Shown here in pieces: positions 38,239-48,100 of a DNA stretch of 64,000 bases. The DNA is taken from positions 1,140,175 through 1,204,174 of the forward strand of contig NZ_CM001437.1 of assembly GCF_000243275.1 (NCBI RefSeq). Reading direction: 5' to 3'. The stretch's first letter is position 1; the number at the start of each line of letters is the position of its first letter. The stretch comes from Myroides odoratus DSM 2801 (lineage in GTDB: Bacteria; Bacteroidota; Bacteroidia; Flavobacteriales; Flavobacteriaceae). Made by a program: the position numbers and the translations under genes. Below the pieces are notes generated by a model. It was not told the origin of the DNA. It did no database searches and saw only the letters and a list, made by a program, of their open reading frames with translations.

Positions 38239-38295
38239 TCACGATGCTTGACGTAAGTTTATCTTCTTTCCCTTTTTTATAACGATAAATTGCAT
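38239..38295 (-). CDS. lysine leader peptide of the lysC-lysA operon, 18 aa
   Basis: The minus-strand ATG at 38295 opens an 18-codon frame, MQFIVIKKGKKINLRQAS, ended by TGA. Four of codons 7-11 are Lys (AAA AAG GGA AAG AAG). It lies about 15 nt after the transcription start predicted from TATATTTG at 38325-38318, has a purine-rich ribosome-binding stretch (AAAAGAAGAAAA), and ends 34 nt before the terminator. The arrangement is that of classical amino-acid attenuators such as those of his or thr operons. A possible antiterminator pairs GATAAAC (38263-38257) with GTTTGTC in the 5' arm of the terminator (one G-T). No lysine riboswitch consensus was recognised. Confidence 0.78.
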   Translation of the reverse strand: MQFIVIKKGKKINLRQAS

Positions 38296-38317
38296 TTTTC
38301 TTCTTTTTAGTATGCAA

Positions 38318-38325
38318 CAAATATA
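38318..38325 (-). promoter_or_regulatory. -7 promoter box for the lysine leader and lysC-lysA
   Basis: TATATTTG on the minus strand, 22 bp before the leader ATG. No exact -33 TTG is present. Confidence 0.55.
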
Positions 38326-38497
38326 TTCACTTTCTTCTTACCTTTTATTTCATTAAAATACTTTTAACTTTTCATTAGTTTATTTTTAAGCATTGCGTTT
38401 TAGTGTTTCACTCAGTTCTATTTTCTTTCATTGGGTTAATTCCCTTATCCTTTCATGAAATGAAAGAACAGTATTACAAGAAAAAAGAATAATAGTT

Positions 38498-38505
38498 TAT
38501 ATTTG
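38498..38505 (+). promoter_or_regulatory. -7 promoter box for the ABC exporter
   Basis: TATATTTG matches TAnnTTTG; predicted start about 38511, giving a leader of about 75 nt to the ATG at 38585. Confidence 0.5.
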
Positions 38506-38584
38506 CATCTTACTTTTTAAAGTTGTGAAAAGATGGTTTTATCTCCATCATTTTCCTTACTTTGCAAGACTAGACAAACAAACT

Positions 38585-40336
38585 ATGCGAGCTTTACAAT
38601 CCTTAAATAAATATTTCTACAAGTATAAATATCACTTCCTTACGGGTGTTATTATTACGATCGTTGCTCAGATTTTCACTCTTTATACGCCAAAATTAGT
38701 TGGGGATTCGATTCGAATTTTGGAGCAACTAAACACCTTTGACAAGGAAAAAGTTACCGCGCTTTTATTGTCCAATATCTTTTGGATTTTGGTTACGACT
38801 TTAATTGCCGGGTTTTTGACTTTTTTAATGCGTCAAACGTTGATTGTAATGTCTCGCCATATTGAATTTGACCTAAAGAATGATATTTTCAAACATTACG
38901 AAATTCTCACTCAAAGCTTTTACAAACAAAATCGCACAGGAGATTTAATGAATCGCATCAGTGAAGATGTTGGAAAAGTAAGACAATACGTAGGTCCAGC
39001 GGTCATGTATTCGATCAATACATTAATTCGCTTTGCTGTGGTACTCACGCAGATGTATATCATCTCGCCTCAATTGACTTTTTATTCGCTTCTACCCTTA
39101 CCGTTATTGGGGTATTTTATTTTTAAGCTCAGCAAACAAATCAATGAACGCAGTTTAATTTTTCAGCAGAACTTATCCATCTTATCTACTTTTACGCAAG
39201 AGATATTTTCGGGGATGCGCGTGATCAAAGCTTACGCTATTGAACCTAAAAAAGTAGCTGAATTTGAAGAGTTAACCCAGAGCAGCAAAGAGAAATCGCT
39301 GAAACTAGCTAAAACGGGAGCCTTGATTGGTCCTTTGATGATTTTGTTGATTGGACTGAGTAATTTACTGGTGATTACCATTGGTTCTATCATGTATTTC
39401 AATGGCAATATTCCCGATATTGGAGTCATTGCCCAGTTCATTCTTTACATCAATATGTTAACCTGGCCTGTTGCATCTTTGGGATGGATTTCTTCGATGA
39501 TTCAAGAGGCAGAAGCTTCACAAAAGCGCATCAATGAGTTTTTAGATGTACAACCTGAAATTTACAATACCAATCCTAATCCTACAGTAATCAAAGGAGA
39601 TATCACATTCGAACATGTTTCTTTTACTTATACTGATACGGGGATTCAAGCTTTGAAAGATGTCAGTTTTAGCTTAAAACAAGGCGAAACTTTGGCTATT
39701 CTAGGAAAAACGGGATCTGGAAAAAGTACGTTATTATCCTTAATCAGTCGTATGTATACTATTGATTCAGGGCGTATTCTATTTGACGGAACTCCGATTG
39801 AGGATTGTAATTTAACTGATTTGAGAAAAAATGTTGCGGTTGTTCCACAAGATTCCTTTTTATTTTCGGATACGATCAGCAATAATATACGATTTGGAAA
39901 AGAAGATGCGACGATTGAGGAAATAATTGATGCTGCTAAAAAGGCTGTCGTTCACCACAATATCGAGCAATTTGAAAAAGGGTATGACACTGTTTTAGGA
40001 GAACGAGGATTGACCTTGTCTGGTGGGCAAAAACAACGTGTTTCTATTGCGAGAGCTTTAATCAAAGATGCTCCTATTCTCTTGTTGGATGATGCTTTAT
40101 CCGCAGTAGATACAGAAACAGAAGAGCGCATCTTAAAACATTTAGAAGAACACAGCAAACATATTACTACGCTCATTGTTACGCATCGCGTATCCTCAGC
40201 AAAAAATGCAGATCAGATTATTGTCTTAGATCAAGGTGTGATTATTCAGGCGGGAACACACGAAACTTTGATTAATCAACAAGGATATTATGCGGAGTTA
40301 CATGAAAAACAATTGAAAGAAAAAGAAATAGTGTAA
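38585..40336 (+). CDS. ABC exporter, fused permease and ATPase (MsbA-like)
   Basis: Half-transporter with six transmembrane helices (about 1-310) followed by a nucleotide-binding domain. Walker A is AILGKTGSGKST, signature LSGGQKQRVSIARAL, Walker B PILLLDDALSAVD, switch His IVTHR. The open frame goes up to a GTG at 38525, but the ATG at 38585 (MRALQSLNKYFYKYKYHF) matches the family N-terminus. MsbA-like exporters flip lipid A or export lipids, peptides or drugs; the substrate is not known here. It is followed closely by the PUR-like gene, possibly in one transcript. Confidence 0.92.
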   Translation: MRALQSLNKYFYKYKYHFLTGVIITIVAQIFTLYTPKLVGDSIRILEQLNTFDKEKVTALLLSNIFWILVTTLIAGFLTFLMRQTLIVMSRHIEFDLKNDIFKHYEILTQSFYKQNRTGDLMNRISEDVGKVRQYVGPAVMYSINTLIRFAVVLTQMYIISPQLTFYSLLPLPLLGYFIFKLSKQINERSLIFQQNLSILSTFTQEIFSGMRVIKAYAIEPKKVAEFEELTQSSKEKSLKLAKTGALIGPLMILLIGLSNLLVITIGSIMYFNGNIPDIGVIAQFILYINMLTWPVASLGWISSMIQEAEASQKRINEFLDVQPEIYNTNPNPTVIKGDITFEHVSFTYTDTGIQALKDVSFSLKQGETLAILGKTGSGKSTLLSLISRMYTIDSGRILFDGTPIEDCNLTDLRKNVAVVPQDSFLFSDTISNNIRFGKEDATIEEIIDAAKKAVVHHNIEQFEKGYDTVLGERGLTLSGGQKQRVSIARALIKDAPILLLDDALSAVDTETEERILKHLEEHSKHITTLIVTHRVSSAKNADQIIVLDQGVIIQAGTHETLINQQGYYAELHEKQLKEKEIV

Positions 40337-40410
40337 AAAGTTGGTTTATTAGGATTTTTTTTAGACTTTTGAAAGCTATATATACAAATCAATTAATTGA
40401 TAGAAGGATT

Positions 40411-40776
40411 ATGAGAGATAACGAAATGTTAGAAAAAGAAGAGATTTTCTCGAAAGTATTGAGAGCGGGTAGAAGAACTTATTTCTTTGATGTAAGAGCT
40501 ACAAAAGCTGATGATTACTACATAACCGTAACTGAAAGTAAAAAATTCACAGAAGACGATGGATCATTCCACTTTAAAAAACACAAAATCTATTTATACA
40601 AAGAAGATTTTGCTGCATTTAAAGACATCTTAGATGAAATGACAGAATACGTAGTAAATCATAAAGGTGAAGAAGTTATTTCTGAAAGACACCAAAAAGA
40701 TTTCAAAAAAGAATATCAAAAAGAAGATGATGATTCAGTAAACAGTTTTACAGACGTAGAATTTGATGATATTTAA
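40411..40776 (+). CDS. PUR-alpha-like DNA/RNA-binding protein (DUF3276)
   Basis: The 122-residue protein has a single PUR-like repeat: EEIFSKVLRAGRRTYFFDVR, then DYYITVTESKK and HKIYLYKEDFAAFKDILDEM. An acidic tail (EDDDSVNSFTDVEFDDI) follows. Bacteroidota and spirochaetes carry such short nucleic-acid-binding PUR proteins, which dimerise. The TTG at 40369 could extend the frame, but the ATG at 40411 has AAGGA just upstream. It is followed by a strong terminator. Confidence 0.9.
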   Translation: MRDNEMLEKEEIFSKVLRAGRRTYFFDVRATKADDYYITVTESKKFTEDDGSFHFKKHKIYLYKEDFAAFKDILDEMTEYVVNHKGEEVISERHQKDFKKEYQKEDDDSVNSFTDVEFDDI

Positions 40777-40800
40777 TCTTTTATATAAAAATAAATACGA

Positions 40801-40830
40801 AAGTTCAACCCGATGGGTTGAACTTTTTTT
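40801..40830 (+). terminator. terminator after the PUR-like gene
   Basis: AAGTTCAACCC - gat - GGGTTGAACTT then a run of T. Its end abuts the promoter of the fluoride-riboswitch unit. Confidence 0.88.
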
Positions 40831-40831
40831 T

Positions 40832-40839
40832 TATCTTTG
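40832..40839 (+). promoter_or_regulatory. -7 promoter box for the riboswitch-CLC unit
   Basis: TATCTTTG matches TAnnTTTG; predicted start about 40846, a few bases before the riboswitch. Confidence 0.55.
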
Positions 40840-40850
40840 TATCATCATAA

Positions 40851-40900
40851 TAGGCAATGATGTCTGCCTCGAACCGCCTTGTAGCTGATGACGTCTAGTA
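40851..40900 (+). promoter_or_regulatory. fluoride riboswitch (crcB motif)
   Basis: The conserved parts appear in order: GGCAATGA - TGTC - TGCC (the GGCGATGG...CGCC arm), then AACCGCC, then AGCTGATGACGTCTAG (consensus GGCTGATGACRCCTAC). Placement between a promoter and a CLC-F-type gene is the usual context. No T-run follows, so translational control of the ATG at 40934 is more likely than termination. Confidence 0.88.
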
Positions 40901-40933
40901 TACTATAGTTTATATAATCTATACAAAGCCGTT

Positions 40934-42151
40934 ATGAATACAAGTAAAAAAATTAAAGACTTTCTTTTCCATTCCCCGAACAAACCTTTCGTTTGGGTCG
41001 TTTTAAGTTTACTTATTGGTAGTTTAATTGGTAGTGCCTCTGCCCTATTTCTATTTGTTCTCGAATACGTTACAACAGTACGTCAAGCAAATCCACTTTT
41101 CTTATTTGGACTTCCTGTTGGAGGATTTTTTATTGGCTGTTTGTACTACTATTTTGGGGGGAATGCAAACAAAGGCAATAACTTATTAATTCAAGAATAC
41201 CATCACCCGGTAGCAAAAATACCATTTAAAATGGCTCCTTTTGTTTTAGTAGGTACTTGGGTTACCCACTTATTTGGGGGCTCTGCTGGTAGAGAGGGAA
41301 CTGCGGTACAAATGGGAGGTGCAATCGCTGATCAATTCACAAAACTGTTCAAACTAGGGGCTACAGATCGACAAGCGATGCTCTTGATGGGGATTGCAGG
41401 CGGATTTGCTTCTGTTTTTGGAACTCCATTAGCCGGAACGGTATTCGCTTTAGAGCTCATGGTTGTTGGTCGTAATAAGTACACCTATATCTTACCTTTG
41501 CTTCTTACTTCCATTGTTTCGCATTATGTATGTTTAGCTTGGGGTATCACGCATACAGTTTATACAGTAGATTGGGTTCCTACTTTGGAACTCTATACAC
41601 TACTGAAGGTGAGTACAGCAGGTGTGTTATTTGGGTTAACAGCCATTCTATTTGTGAAATCAACAGATACTATTTCTCATTTTGCATCCAAGTATATTAG
41701 CTATCCTCCTTTGCGTCCATTTTTGGGTGGGATTCTCTTTCTGCTTCTCTTTTATTTGGTTCAAGATACGCGATTCTTAGGATTGGGGGTAGAAACTATT
41801 GTTGATTCCTTTCATACCTCGCAAACCTACCATGTATTTTTACTTAAAATAGTATTTACAGCTCTTACATTAGGTGCAGGCTTCAAAGGTGGAGAAGTCA
41901 CCCCTTTATTCTTCATTGGTGCTACCTTGGGTAGCTTTTTAGCCCTATACCTTCAATTGCCTATCGGATTTGTGGCTAGTTTAGGATTTGTTGCTGTGTT
42001 TGCAGGTGCTACAAAAACACCACTGGCGTGTATCTTTATGGCTACTGAATTATTTGGAAGTGAAACACTTATCTACACGGCTCTTTGTTGTCTAATCGCC
42101 TATTTCATCAGTGGTAAACACAGCATCTATAAATTTCAATTATACCTATAA
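40934..42151 (+). CDS. fluoride/proton antiporter, CLC-F family
   Basis: The 405-residue CLC protein has GGSAGREGTAVQMGG (residues 115-129), GGEVTPLFFIGA and GATKTPLACIFMATELFG. In place of the GSGIP selectivity motif of chloride channels it has GGNANKGNNLLI (residues 76-86), which I associate with the CLC-F branch. With the fluoride riboswitch directly upstream, its role as fluoride exporter protecting enolase and pyrophosphatase is well supported. About ten membrane helices; no cytosolic CBS domains. Confidence 0.92.
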   Translation: MNTSKKIKDFLFHSPNKPFVWVVLSLLIGSLIGSASALFLFVLEYVTTVRQANPLFLFGLPVGGFFIGCLYYYFGGNANKGNNLLIQEYHHPVAKIPFKMAPFVLVGTWVTHLFGGSAGREGTAVQMGGAIADQFTKLFKLGATDRQAMLLMGIAGGFASVFGTPLAGTVFALELMVVGRNKYTYILPLLLTSIVSHYVCLAWGITHTVYTVDWVPTLELYTLLKVSTAGVLFGLTAILFVKSTDTISHFASKYISYPPLRPFLGGILFLLLFYLVQDTRFLGLGVETIVDSFHTSQTYHVFLLKIVFTALTLGAGFKGGEVTPLFFIGATLGSFLALYLQLPIGFVASLGFVAVFAGATKTPLACIFMATELFGSETLIYTALCCLIAYFISGKHSIYKFQLYL

Positions 42152-42476
42152 AACCAAGCTTCCATACGCTTAAACACTAAAAAAAAAGAACAAAGATTAC
42201 ATTTTAATCATACAAATATAAAAATATATAAAAAATCATCATTCATTGCTAATAAAATTATCATATTAGCATTTTTACAGCGTAATCTTGCCAAAATAAT
42301 AATTATAAAAATCTTTTAAATTCAAAATCTTTACTACCTTTGCCTCCGATAGAAGTGATTTTATTTTCTGTTTTTTTTGAAATAGAAAAGGGAAAAAATC
42401 GGCCCTATTCACCCTATTTTTAAACTATTAACATTACAAACTAGACAACAAAAAGATTGCACTAAATTTTAGATTT
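42152..42476. other. intergenic region with promoter and long leader
   Basis: An AT-rich region of 325 bp. TACCTTTG at 42335-42342 is a good -7 box and predicts a leader of about 130 nt before the glutamate-synthase-like gene. The leader contains weak complementary U-rich and A-rich stretches (GATTTT ... AAAATC) but no motif I recognise. No gene is seen. Confidence 0.5.
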
Positions 42477-44030
42477 ATGTTTCACAAAAAGTTTTTTAAT
42501 CGATTCACATTTGGACAATTGACCATTGCATTGGTTGTGATTTACGTATTGTACTCTATTACCACTTTTGTTCTTTACCGATCAACAGCTAGCATTGTTA
42601 ATCTTGTAATCTCCGGAATTCTAACATATTTAACAATCTATGATTTAATTCAAAACAAACATACGATTCGTAAAAACTATCCTTTATTTGCGCGTTTCAG
42701 ATATATGTTTGAATCTATTCGTCCAGAGATGCGTCAGTATTTTTGGGAAGGAGAATTAGACGGAAAACCATTTAACCGTCGCGAGCGCTCGATTGTTTAT
42801 CAAAGAGCTAAAAACGAAAAACAAACCGTTTCATTTGGTATGCAAGATGACGCTAATCGTATTGGTTACGAATGGGCTGCACACTCTGTATATCCGAAAC
42901 ACGTTTCAGATACTAATTTCAGAACCTTAATTGGAGGTGAAGATTGTAAGCAACCATATAGCGCAAGTATTTATAATATTAGTGCAATGAGTTATGGTGC
43001 TTTGAGTAAAAAAGCGATTACTGCTTTAAACGAAGGAGCTAAGATTGGTGGTTTTGCCCACAACACAGGTGAGGGAGGAATTAGCCAATACCACCGTTCA
43101 GGAGGAGATTTAATTTGGCAAATTGGTACAGGATACTTTGGTTGTCGTGATGAAAAAGGATTCTTCAGTGATCAATTATTTGAAGAGCGTTCAAATTACC
43201 CTGAGGTAAAAATGATCGAGTTAAAACTTTCTCAAGGAGCTAAACCTGGACACGGAGGATTATTACCAGCTGAAAAGAATACGGTTGAAATTGCTGCAAT
43301 TAGAAGTATTACACCGCATACAACGGTACACTCACCATCTGGACATACGGCATTCAGTAATCCAGTTGAATTAGTGCAATTTTTAGCGAAGCTTAGAACA
43401 TTATCAAACGGAAAACCAGTTGGATTCAAAATTTGTATTGGTCGTAGAGATGAGTTCATCGCTATTATTGATGCAATGAAACAAACTGGTATCACACCAG
43501 ACTTTATCACGATTGACGGTGCTGAAGGTGGTACAGGAGCTGCTCCATTAGAGTTTATCGACTATATGGGAATGGCTTTGAATGATGCTTTAGTATTTGC
43601 TAATAAGACATTAATCGAAAATGGATTAAGAGGAAAAATCAGACTTTTAGCTTCAGGAAGAATTATCTCTGCCTTTGATATTGCTAAGACAATGGCACTT
43701 GGTGCTGATGCATGTTATAGTGCAAGAGGGATGATGTTTGCTTTAGGTTGTATCCAAGCTTTACAGTGTGACAGTGGTCACTGTCCTGTAGGTATTGCTA
43801 CACAAGATGAAACCTTATACAAAGCATTAGATGTTACAGACAAGAGAATGCGTGTAGCTAACTTCCACAAAAATACAATGAAAGCTTTAGGAGAATTCAT
43901 CAGTGCAGTTGGATATGAAAAACCAAGTGAAATTGACCCTAGAACGTTCCATAAACGCGTGGATCACGGTGTAACTAAGAGTTTCCAAGAAATGTATTTC
44001 GGAGAATTAGATACGCGTAAAAAAGCATAA
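42477..44030 (+). CDS. FMN-binding glutamate-synthase-family membrane protein
   Basis: The 517-residue protein has two N-terminal transmembrane segments (about 13-33 and 38-58) joined to a glutamate-synthase large-subunit FMN domain. FMN and Fe-S related motifs include AMSYGALSKKAI, KPGHGGLLPAEKN, TIDGAEGGTGAAP and DSGHCPVGIATQ. It lacks the amidotransferase domain, so it is not complete GltB. Such membrane-tethered homologues are widespread; the reaction is unproven. Monocistronic, with a terminator at 44047. Confidence 0.9.
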   Translation: MFHKKFFNRFTFGQLTIALVVIYVLYSITTFVLYRSTASIVNLVISGILTYLTIYDLIQNKHTIRKNYPLFARFRYMFESIRPEMRQYFWEGELDGKPFNRRERSIVYQRAKNEKQTVSFGMQDDANRIGYEWAAHSVYPKHVSDTNFRTLIGGEDCKQPYSASIYNISAMSYGALSKKAITALNEGAKIGGFAHNTGEGGISQYHRSGGDLIWQIGTGYFGCRDEKGFFSDQLFEERSNYPEVKMIELKLSQGAKPGHGGLLPAEKNTVEIAAIRSITPHTTVHSPSGHTAFSNPVELVQFLAKLRTLSNGKPVGFKICIGRRDEFIAIIDAMKQTGITPDFITIDGAEGGTGAAPLEFIDYMGMALNDALVFANKTLIENGLRGKIRLLASGRIISAFDIAKTMALGADACYSARGMMFALGCIQALQCDSGHCPVGIATQDETLYKALDVTDKRMRVANFHKNTMKALGEFISAVGYEKPSEIDPRTFHKRVDHGVTKSFQEMYFGELDTRKKA

Positions 44031-44046
44031 CTTATTCAATTGATAT

Positions 44047-44082
44047 AAAAAAGGCTGTCTTCAAAAGAGACAGCCTTTTTTT
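44047..44082 (+). terminator. terminator after the glutamate-synthase-like gene
   Basis: AAAAGGCTGTCT - tcaaaag - AGACAGCCTTTT plus T-run. Confidence 0.88.
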
Positions 44083-44180
44083 ATATCCCACCTTATTAAA
44101 AATCTTGATCAACATCATTCGTTTACTGTTATAAATAAGAAGAGGGCAGCCTTGTTAGACCACCCTCTCTCTTTCCCTAA

Positions 44181-44210
44181 AAAAGCACTCACTCTTACGA
44201 GTGAGTGCTA
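44181..44210 (-). terminator. terminator after the first beta-barrel gene
   Basis: AGCACTCACTC - gtaa - GAGTGAGTGCT followed by six T on the minus strand, just past the stop at 44234. Confidence 0.85.
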
Positions 44211-44233
44211 AAACAATTAAAACAAAAAATCAA

Positions 44234-45100
44234 TTATAGACCAAAACCATATTTTATTTTAATACCTATAGCGTAGGTTTTTAATTTATACGCTGCATTG
44301 TCGTACACTGCATTACGTTGTACTAAAGCTTCTCCTTTTACAGCATCCGGTTTATAACCAATTAAAGCGGATCTGTCAGCTTTACTATCAGATTTCTTGA
44401 TATCATTTAAGCCAATATCAAAATACAATCCAAAGTATAGATTTTGTCTTTCGGCTAATTCATACTTGTATCCTACTTCTCCTACCCAAGCGATTCGCGT
44501 ATCAACATCAATATCTTTCTTTTCTTTAGGTAAATCAAAAGAGCCCAATCCTCCAAATTCAGGATAAGGTAAAACCAATTCATATTGTGGAAAATACCCT
44601 TCGGTTTGCAGCTGATTGAAAGTCGTTTCTACCTCGCTCGTCATACTCAATCCCAGTTGAACTCCCGTTCTGAAATACAAATTATTTTCCAATGTATAAC
44701 CGACCGTAATGGGTATGTTCAGCTGATTTAGTGTTATTTTCTCACTAACTGAACTAGCTTTGTATCGAAAGATAAAGTTATCTCCTTCCCAATCGGTTAC
44801 AGGTAAACTTCCTTCTAAGCGGCTCATGTCGCTCTTGATGGTATTCATGGTATAAATTCCTCCAATACCTACACTCCATTTGCGAGACAAATGGTAATCG
44901 TAGTGAAGCCCTGCTCCATAAGACATTCCTCCATCCGACTTTGCATTATAAGGCAAGCTATTTTGAACGCCTAAATATCCACCCTGCACGCTAACGCCTA
45001 CTTCGTGTTTGTTGTAATAGTAACGGCTAAATTGAGCTGTCGTTGTTTGACTAATCAAACACAGTCCCAATAGGCTTAATGCATATATAACTTTTTTCAT
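44234..45100 (-). CDS. outer-membrane beta-barrel protein (PorT-like), copy 1
   Basis: The 288-residue product has a signal peptide (cut after TTA near residue 22) and alternating amphipathic strands ending YAIGIKIKYGFGL, as in the OmpA-like/PorT beta-barrel families. It is 278/288 identical by my count to the product at 59870-60736 on the other strand. It lies 79 bp downstream of the giant adhesin stop and may be a partner in its secretion or anchoring, or simply cotranscribed; this is inference. PorT-type barrels take part in T9SS, but this short family is not proven to be PorT. Confidence 0.88.
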   Translation of the reverse strand: MKKVIYALSLLGLCLISQTTTAQFSRYYYNKHEVGVSVQGGYLGVQNSLPYNAKSDGGMSYGAGLHYDYHLSRKWSVGIGGIYTMNTIKSDMSRLEGSLPVTDWEGDNFIFRYKASSVSEKITLNQLNIPITVGYTLENNLYFRTGVQLGLSMTSEVETTFNQLQTEGYFPQYELVLPYPEFGGLGSFDLPKEKKDIDVDTRIAWVGEVGYKYELAERQNLYFGLYFDIGLNDIKKSDSKADRSALIGYKPDAVKGEALVQRNAVYDNAAYKLKTYAIGIKIKYGFGL

Positions 45101-45111
45101 AAAATTCGTTT

Positions 45112-45144
45112 TAAAAATCAGGCGGAAGCGGTGCTACCGCCTGA
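45112..45144 (-). terminator. terminator between the giant adhesin and the beta-barrel gene
   Basis: TCAGGCGG - tagcaccgctt - CCGCCTGA followed by TTTTT on the minus strand. A degraded relative sits at 59823-59850 in front of the second beta-barrel copy. Confidence 0.75.
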
Positions 45145-45179
45145 CAACTATTTAAAATTAATAAACCTACTCTTTCCTA

Positions 45180-48100
45180 CTATTCTCTTACAATAAACTG
45201 AACAGATTGGTGTTTCCCTTCTGATTTCAATACTAAGAAATAAGATCCTGTAGTAATTGTAGTTGGTAAATTCAACTCTTTTCTATTGCCGTTGAATGAC
45301 CCTTTACTTACTACTTGTCCTAATACGTTATAAATAACATATGAGTTTTCGTAATCTGTTTTAGAATCTAATACAACATTCAACGACTCTGTTTTACGAA
45401 CTGGATTCGGGTAAACTTGTAATTCCTCTGCCTGTTCAAATCCTAATTCAATTGGACAAGTTGTAAGCTTAGTTCCGTTTTTCAAAGTAAGAACAGCGTG
45501 GTATGTAGCAGTAGGATCTAACTTCATTCCATATTCACCTCCTGCAGAATACGCTTGTTGTGTACCAATCAATTCGTCATTTTTAAACCATTCGAACTTC
45601 ACAAAATTATAACCTCCGTTTGTTTCTTTATTATTATTAACTAATAATACATTTTCGTATTTCTGATAAATAACATTTGTAGTTGCTAAACGTTTCTCTA
45701 TGATTACATAGTACTTTTTACTCTTCGTACCATCTTCTGAAAATACTTCGATTTCTTGTCTGTGTACTCCATATGTTTTCACGTCTACTACAATTTGAGT
45801 ATCTGGTTTTACTGTTGTGCCTTTTGGTACAATAACATCTAAGATTACTGTATTTTGGTTTGTAGCACAATCTAACAACACATAAGTTTCATCTTGTATT
45901 TTACCATAAGAAACACCGTCTACTAAAAGTTCAGATATCTCCGTTCCATTACTCTTAATGATTAATTGTCTCGACACTGGTTTAGCTGGTAAATAATTTT
46001 CATTACCGTCTTGATAAGCTGTAATAGTTGCTGTACCTACTTGTAATGGTGTAACTAATCCAGCTGGTGTCATGGTCAAGATTGGTTGATCCTCAAAAGT
46101 CACTTCGTAACGAATTGGCAATCTAGAACTTGCTCTGGCGTCTAATTGGAATGAAGGTGTTTCATCTAATATTACAACACTCAATTCATTAAACGTAATC
46201 ACTTGTTCTGCTTTGACAATTGTCAACTCTGCGTTTAGCTCTTTTGTTTCAAAATTCGGGCCGTAATCAATAATTGCTTTTACATCATAACGTCCAACTT
46301 CTGTTTGATTGTTATTGACATAAGTTACCACTGCATTTGGTGCTAAATCACCTGTTACAACTAAACTTTTCACTGTACCATCATACGTAAATGTTTTTGA
46401 TGGTAGTGTAACATTACCTACTTCATTTCTAACAATTTCAAATGTTGAAGGTACAAATGTGTCAATAAAGTAATTTGCTCTCGCTACAAGTGTTCCTTGA
46501 TTGATTGCATAAACGCCTACTGCTTCTCCTGCTACTCTTCCCAAATTACCTGAAATTGCATTTACGTTTCTATCATTAAACTGCAATCCTTGAAGGGTAT
46601 AGGTTAAGATTGGATCAGCACTTCCGAATATTTTTCGTTGATTTTCATGAACAACAATAACAAGAGGAGCTCGTTTTATTTCAAACATATTTGCCCCATC
46701 AATTACAAATGTATAGTTGTTATGAAGCGATGCTAAACTACCTAGTATATATTGGTAAACACGTACGTTTTCTCCCTCAACTCTTCCTAATAAACCACTG
46801 ATTACAGCTGTTGTATCCGTGAATTTAAATCCAGTTGCTGCATAATTGAATACTGGATCATCTTGTCCATATATTTTATTCTGTCCTACTATAGGAGTAA
46901 TCATTAAAGTAGCTGGAGTAATGGTTAAATTACCTAACTCAAACTGTAAACGATAATTTGTTGTAGTCGCTATCGTTCCATTCTGGTAAGCATATACTCC
47001 GATATTTTCACCTTGTTGACGTGTTAATGTTCCTGTAATAACTGCATTCGTATCGCCATTCGTTAATCCTATTACTTGGTAGTTCAAAGCAGGATCATTA
47101 TCCCCATACACTTTCGTTTGATTAACCATTTTAATGGTCAATTCGGCAGGAGTAATTATAAAGTTTGCCCCTGTAAACGTAATCGTATAGTTTGTCGATG
47201 TTAACGTACCTTGTGTAATCGCATACGTACCGATGTTTTCACCTGGTTCTCTTACTAGAGCACCCGTTAATGCTGTATTATCATCATTAAATTTATATCC
47301 TTGTCCCGTAAATCCTAAGGTAGGTTCTACTTGTCCATATACTTTAGTCATTTGAGTTGCTTGTACTCTTAATGCTGCTGGTGTAATTTTAAAAGTCGCT
47401 GCTGTAAAATCAAATGTATAATTAGTTGCACTTAAGCTACCTATACCAATTGCATAATCTCCTACATCTTCTCCAGCTAATCTAGCTAATCTTCCTGTTA
47501 CTACACTTGCATTATCTGTCAATTTAAATCCTTCAACTGTATAAGTTAACGTTGGATCTGCTGCCCCATATACTTTAGTAAGGTCATTCGCAACAACAGT
47601 TAATACAGCTGGTGCTACATGCACTTTAACTTCCGTACGTGCACTTTCACATCCATTGATGATACGTTGACTTACCCAATACGTTGTTATTCCAACTGCA
47701 TTTGCCGAAGGTGTTGGTGCAGTTGTACTTCCCGTTGTTGCATCACCTATATACCATACTAATTCATCTCCGCTGGTAAGGTTAGCTTCGAGTACAACTG
47801 GTGTATCACCATATACATAGTATATATCTGTTGTTGCAACTGTTGGAGCTGCCAATATAGCTTCAATAAATACCTTCACGGCTGTTCTAACTTCACTTTC
47901 ACAATTGTTTAATTTTTGTGAAGCATAGTATATTGCTTCGTCTTGTAAAGGTGTTGTAGCCGTAAGCAAAGTTCCTCCTACAGGAGCATCATACCATTTA
48001 ATAGCTGTTCCATCTGCTGTTAAATTAGCAACTGTTGGATTATTAATTAAACAGAATCTTTGTATCGCTTGTGCTTCTGGAGCTGGAGTACGTGATAAAT

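Noticed and set aside
38206..38330. Lysine riboswitch (L box) upstream of lysC
   Set aside because: The leader is only about 150 nt, shorter than the aptamer, and I see none of the conserved L-box junction sequences; a leader peptide explains it better.
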